In this document: in pieces, positions 62,877 through 64,000 of the stretch
How the letters are laid out: every line of letters starts with the position of its first letter
How positions within the stretch are numbered: the first letter of the stretch is position 1
NCBI RefSeq assembly: GCF_030264295.1
Contig: NZ_CP127173.1
Span: forward strand, 2,363,501 to 2,427,500
Source: Amycolatopsis nalaikhensis
GTDB lineage: Bacteria > Actinomycetota > Actinomycetes > Mycobacteriales > Pseudonocardiaceae
DNA length: 64,000 bases
Direction of reading: 5' to 3'
Position numbers and translations under genes: made by a program
Notes under the pieces: model-generated
Databases searched by the model: none
Seen by the model: only the letters and a program-made list of their open reading frames with translations
What the model was told of the DNA's origin: nothing

Positions 62877-63301
62877 CGTAGCTGCCCCTCTTCGGAAGAG
62901 TCTTCGAGTCGGCAATGGCAGTATCGCGGGTCCTTCGGGGGGAAGGAGCGTGCAGGTGGATCTCGGATACATCAAGGTCACTTACTTCGTCGGTCGCGCT
63001 CGTCGGTCACATCGCTGCGGGAGGTACCGGCCGACGCGGGCGGGTGGACCCGCGCCGGCCGATACTCCCCTCCCTCAAGGGCCCGCTCCCCAACGGACCC
63101 CGCCGGATGTCCCCTCCCCCGAAAGGCACCCGGCCGACGGTGTCCGGAAGCCCCCTCGGCTCCCGGCCACCGCGTTTCCTTCGAACCCGACACCCCCTGT
63201 CGCGTTCTTCGTGCTGGCTGCTCCACAGGACGCAATGGGGCCGCCGCCAGATACACGAACGGCCGAACTTTTTTGAAGATCGACGGACAGCGGGTGGTTG
63301 A
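62877..63301. other. Intergenic, no supported gene
   Basis: About 425 bases between the sigma-factor operon and the SGNH hydrolase. Small plus-strand frames are proline/arginine-rich without ribosome sites. One frame starting with a GTG at 62950 opens naturally (VDLGYIKVTYFVGRARR) but quickly turns low-complexity. The region should hold the sigma operon promoter. Confidence 0.4.
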
Positions 63302-63964
63302 TCACGCACAGTGCGGCGCAAGCGTTTGTGCCCACCGCGCATAACCCGCCGGGCCCGGGTGGAAGCGGTCGGACGCGAACGCCGCCGGGTCGAGCAGGGC
63401 CGGGTCCATCGGGACGTGCCGCACGCCGGGGACACGGGCGACGGCGGCGGCCGCGGCGTCGAGCGCGGTCGAGCGGGCCGCGAGCACGTCCCGCAGCGGC
63501 CGCGGCAGCGCCGGGAAGCGGGACATCGGCGGGACCCCGGCCAGGACGACGTCGACCGGGCCGAGCCGCCGTCGCAGCTCGACGACGAGCGCCAGCAGGT
63601 CGCGGCGGTAGGCCGGGGCGGTTCGCAGCTCGATGGTGTCGTTGACGCCGAGGGCGACCACGACGACGTCGGCCGGGTCGACGAGCGGGACCAGCTCGGC
63701 CCGGACCGTCCGCGCGTTGGCGCCGGTGCGGCCGACCGCCTGCCAGCGCACGGCCCGGCCATCGCGGGCCAGCTCGCGAGCGAGGCAGCCGGTGAGCGCT
63801 TCCTCGTGCGTGCGCGCGCCGACGCCGTCCACTGTGGATTCGCCGAGGACGGCCAGGCGGATCGGCTCGCCGTCACCGGGGACCAGGCCTTCGGTGGGTC
63901 CCGCGGCGCCGGGGAGCCGCGGGGTCGTCCGCTTGACGTAGACAGCCTGCGCGAGGAGCACCAT
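63302..63964 (-). CDS. SGNH/GDSL-family hydrolase
   Basis: A 220-residue esterase of the SGNH family. The nucleophile is in IRLAVLGESTVDGVGA (G-E-S in place of GDS), the Gly block in VGRTGANARTV, the Asn block in VVVALGVNDTIELR (G-V-N-D), and the Asp/His pair in ASDRFHPGPAGYARWAQ. An N-terminal hydrophobic segment (MVLLAQAVYV) is followed by a Pro-rich linker. Its substrate could be an acyl group on a polysaccharide or lipid. Confidence 0.85.
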   Translation of the reverse strand: MVLLAQAVYVKRTTPRLPGAAGPTEGLVPGDGEPIRLAVLGESTVDGVGARTHEEALTGCLARELARDGRAVRWQAVGRTGANARTVRAELVPLVDPADVVVVALGVNDTIELRTAPAYRRDLLALVVELRRRLGPVDVVLAGVPPMSRFPALPRPLRDVLAARSTALDAAAAAVARVPGVRHVPMDPALLDPAAFASDRFHPGPAGYARWAQTLAPHCA

Positions 63965-64000
63965 GCCTCGACGCTATCCGTGCGCGATCGAGACTTTCGT

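Overview
The window is high-GC actinomycete DNA. GTG starts are frequent, stop/start codons overlap, and the gene families (SARP regulator, EspR-like regulator, MAB_1171c-type membrane protein, WXG-type protein, DUF5994, DUF4383, DUF664) point to the Pseudonocardiaceae, most likely an Amycolatopsis-like organism. The genus call is an inference.

Left end (1-3007): an RsbW-type anti-sigma kinase, a small membrane protein, and a short SARP/NB-ARC regulator. A divergent promoter region then leads into a tightly packed plus-strand operon (3162-9894): an EspR-like HTH regulator, an ImmA/IrrE peptidase, a MAB_1171c-like membrane protein, two further membrane proteins, a PrsW-like intramembrane protease, an exported protein with an HNH-like C-x2-C/DHQPP/C-x2-C domain, and a small acidic protein. 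A WXG-type (ESX-like) protein and a partner follow (10259-11801). This is the best candidate for an undescribed system: an EspR/ImmA-controlled cell-surface locus with its own membrane protease, a possible toxin and a possible immunity protein.

11.8-45 kb: an accessory region with an unusual density of broken genes, mixed with intact ones. Broken genes include desaturase, DUF5994, GAF, HATPase, fabH, a ribonuclease-like lipoprotein, a chimeric ABM/kdpA locus, an APC permease, corA, dedA, a marR/ettA junction, a dynamin GTPase and a secreted S1 protease. Intact genes include kup, a second APC permease, a phosphoesterase plus lipoprotein, a ChrB-like protein, an MFS exporter, a secreted Ig-like protein, a STAS protein and a SixA phosphatase. 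At its right edge lie a tyrosine recombinase and a tRNA-Lys(UUU), the usual arrangement of an element integrated at a tRNA 3' end.

45.3-64 kb: orderly chromosomal DNA. All 20 genes there read through without an apparent frameshift: P-loop kinase, DUF664, pcaB-like lyase, repeat lipoprotein, DUF4383, serine hydrolase, two alpha/beta hydrolases, OhrR-type and PadR-type regulators, patatin, fadH, tyrA, a small antitoxin-like protein, FUSC transporter, SRPBCC protein, polysaccharide deacetylase, ECF sigma factor with a partner, and an SGNH hydrolase. The contrast across the tRNA suggests real decay in an island rather than uniformly poor sequence. Raw reads would be needed to prove that.
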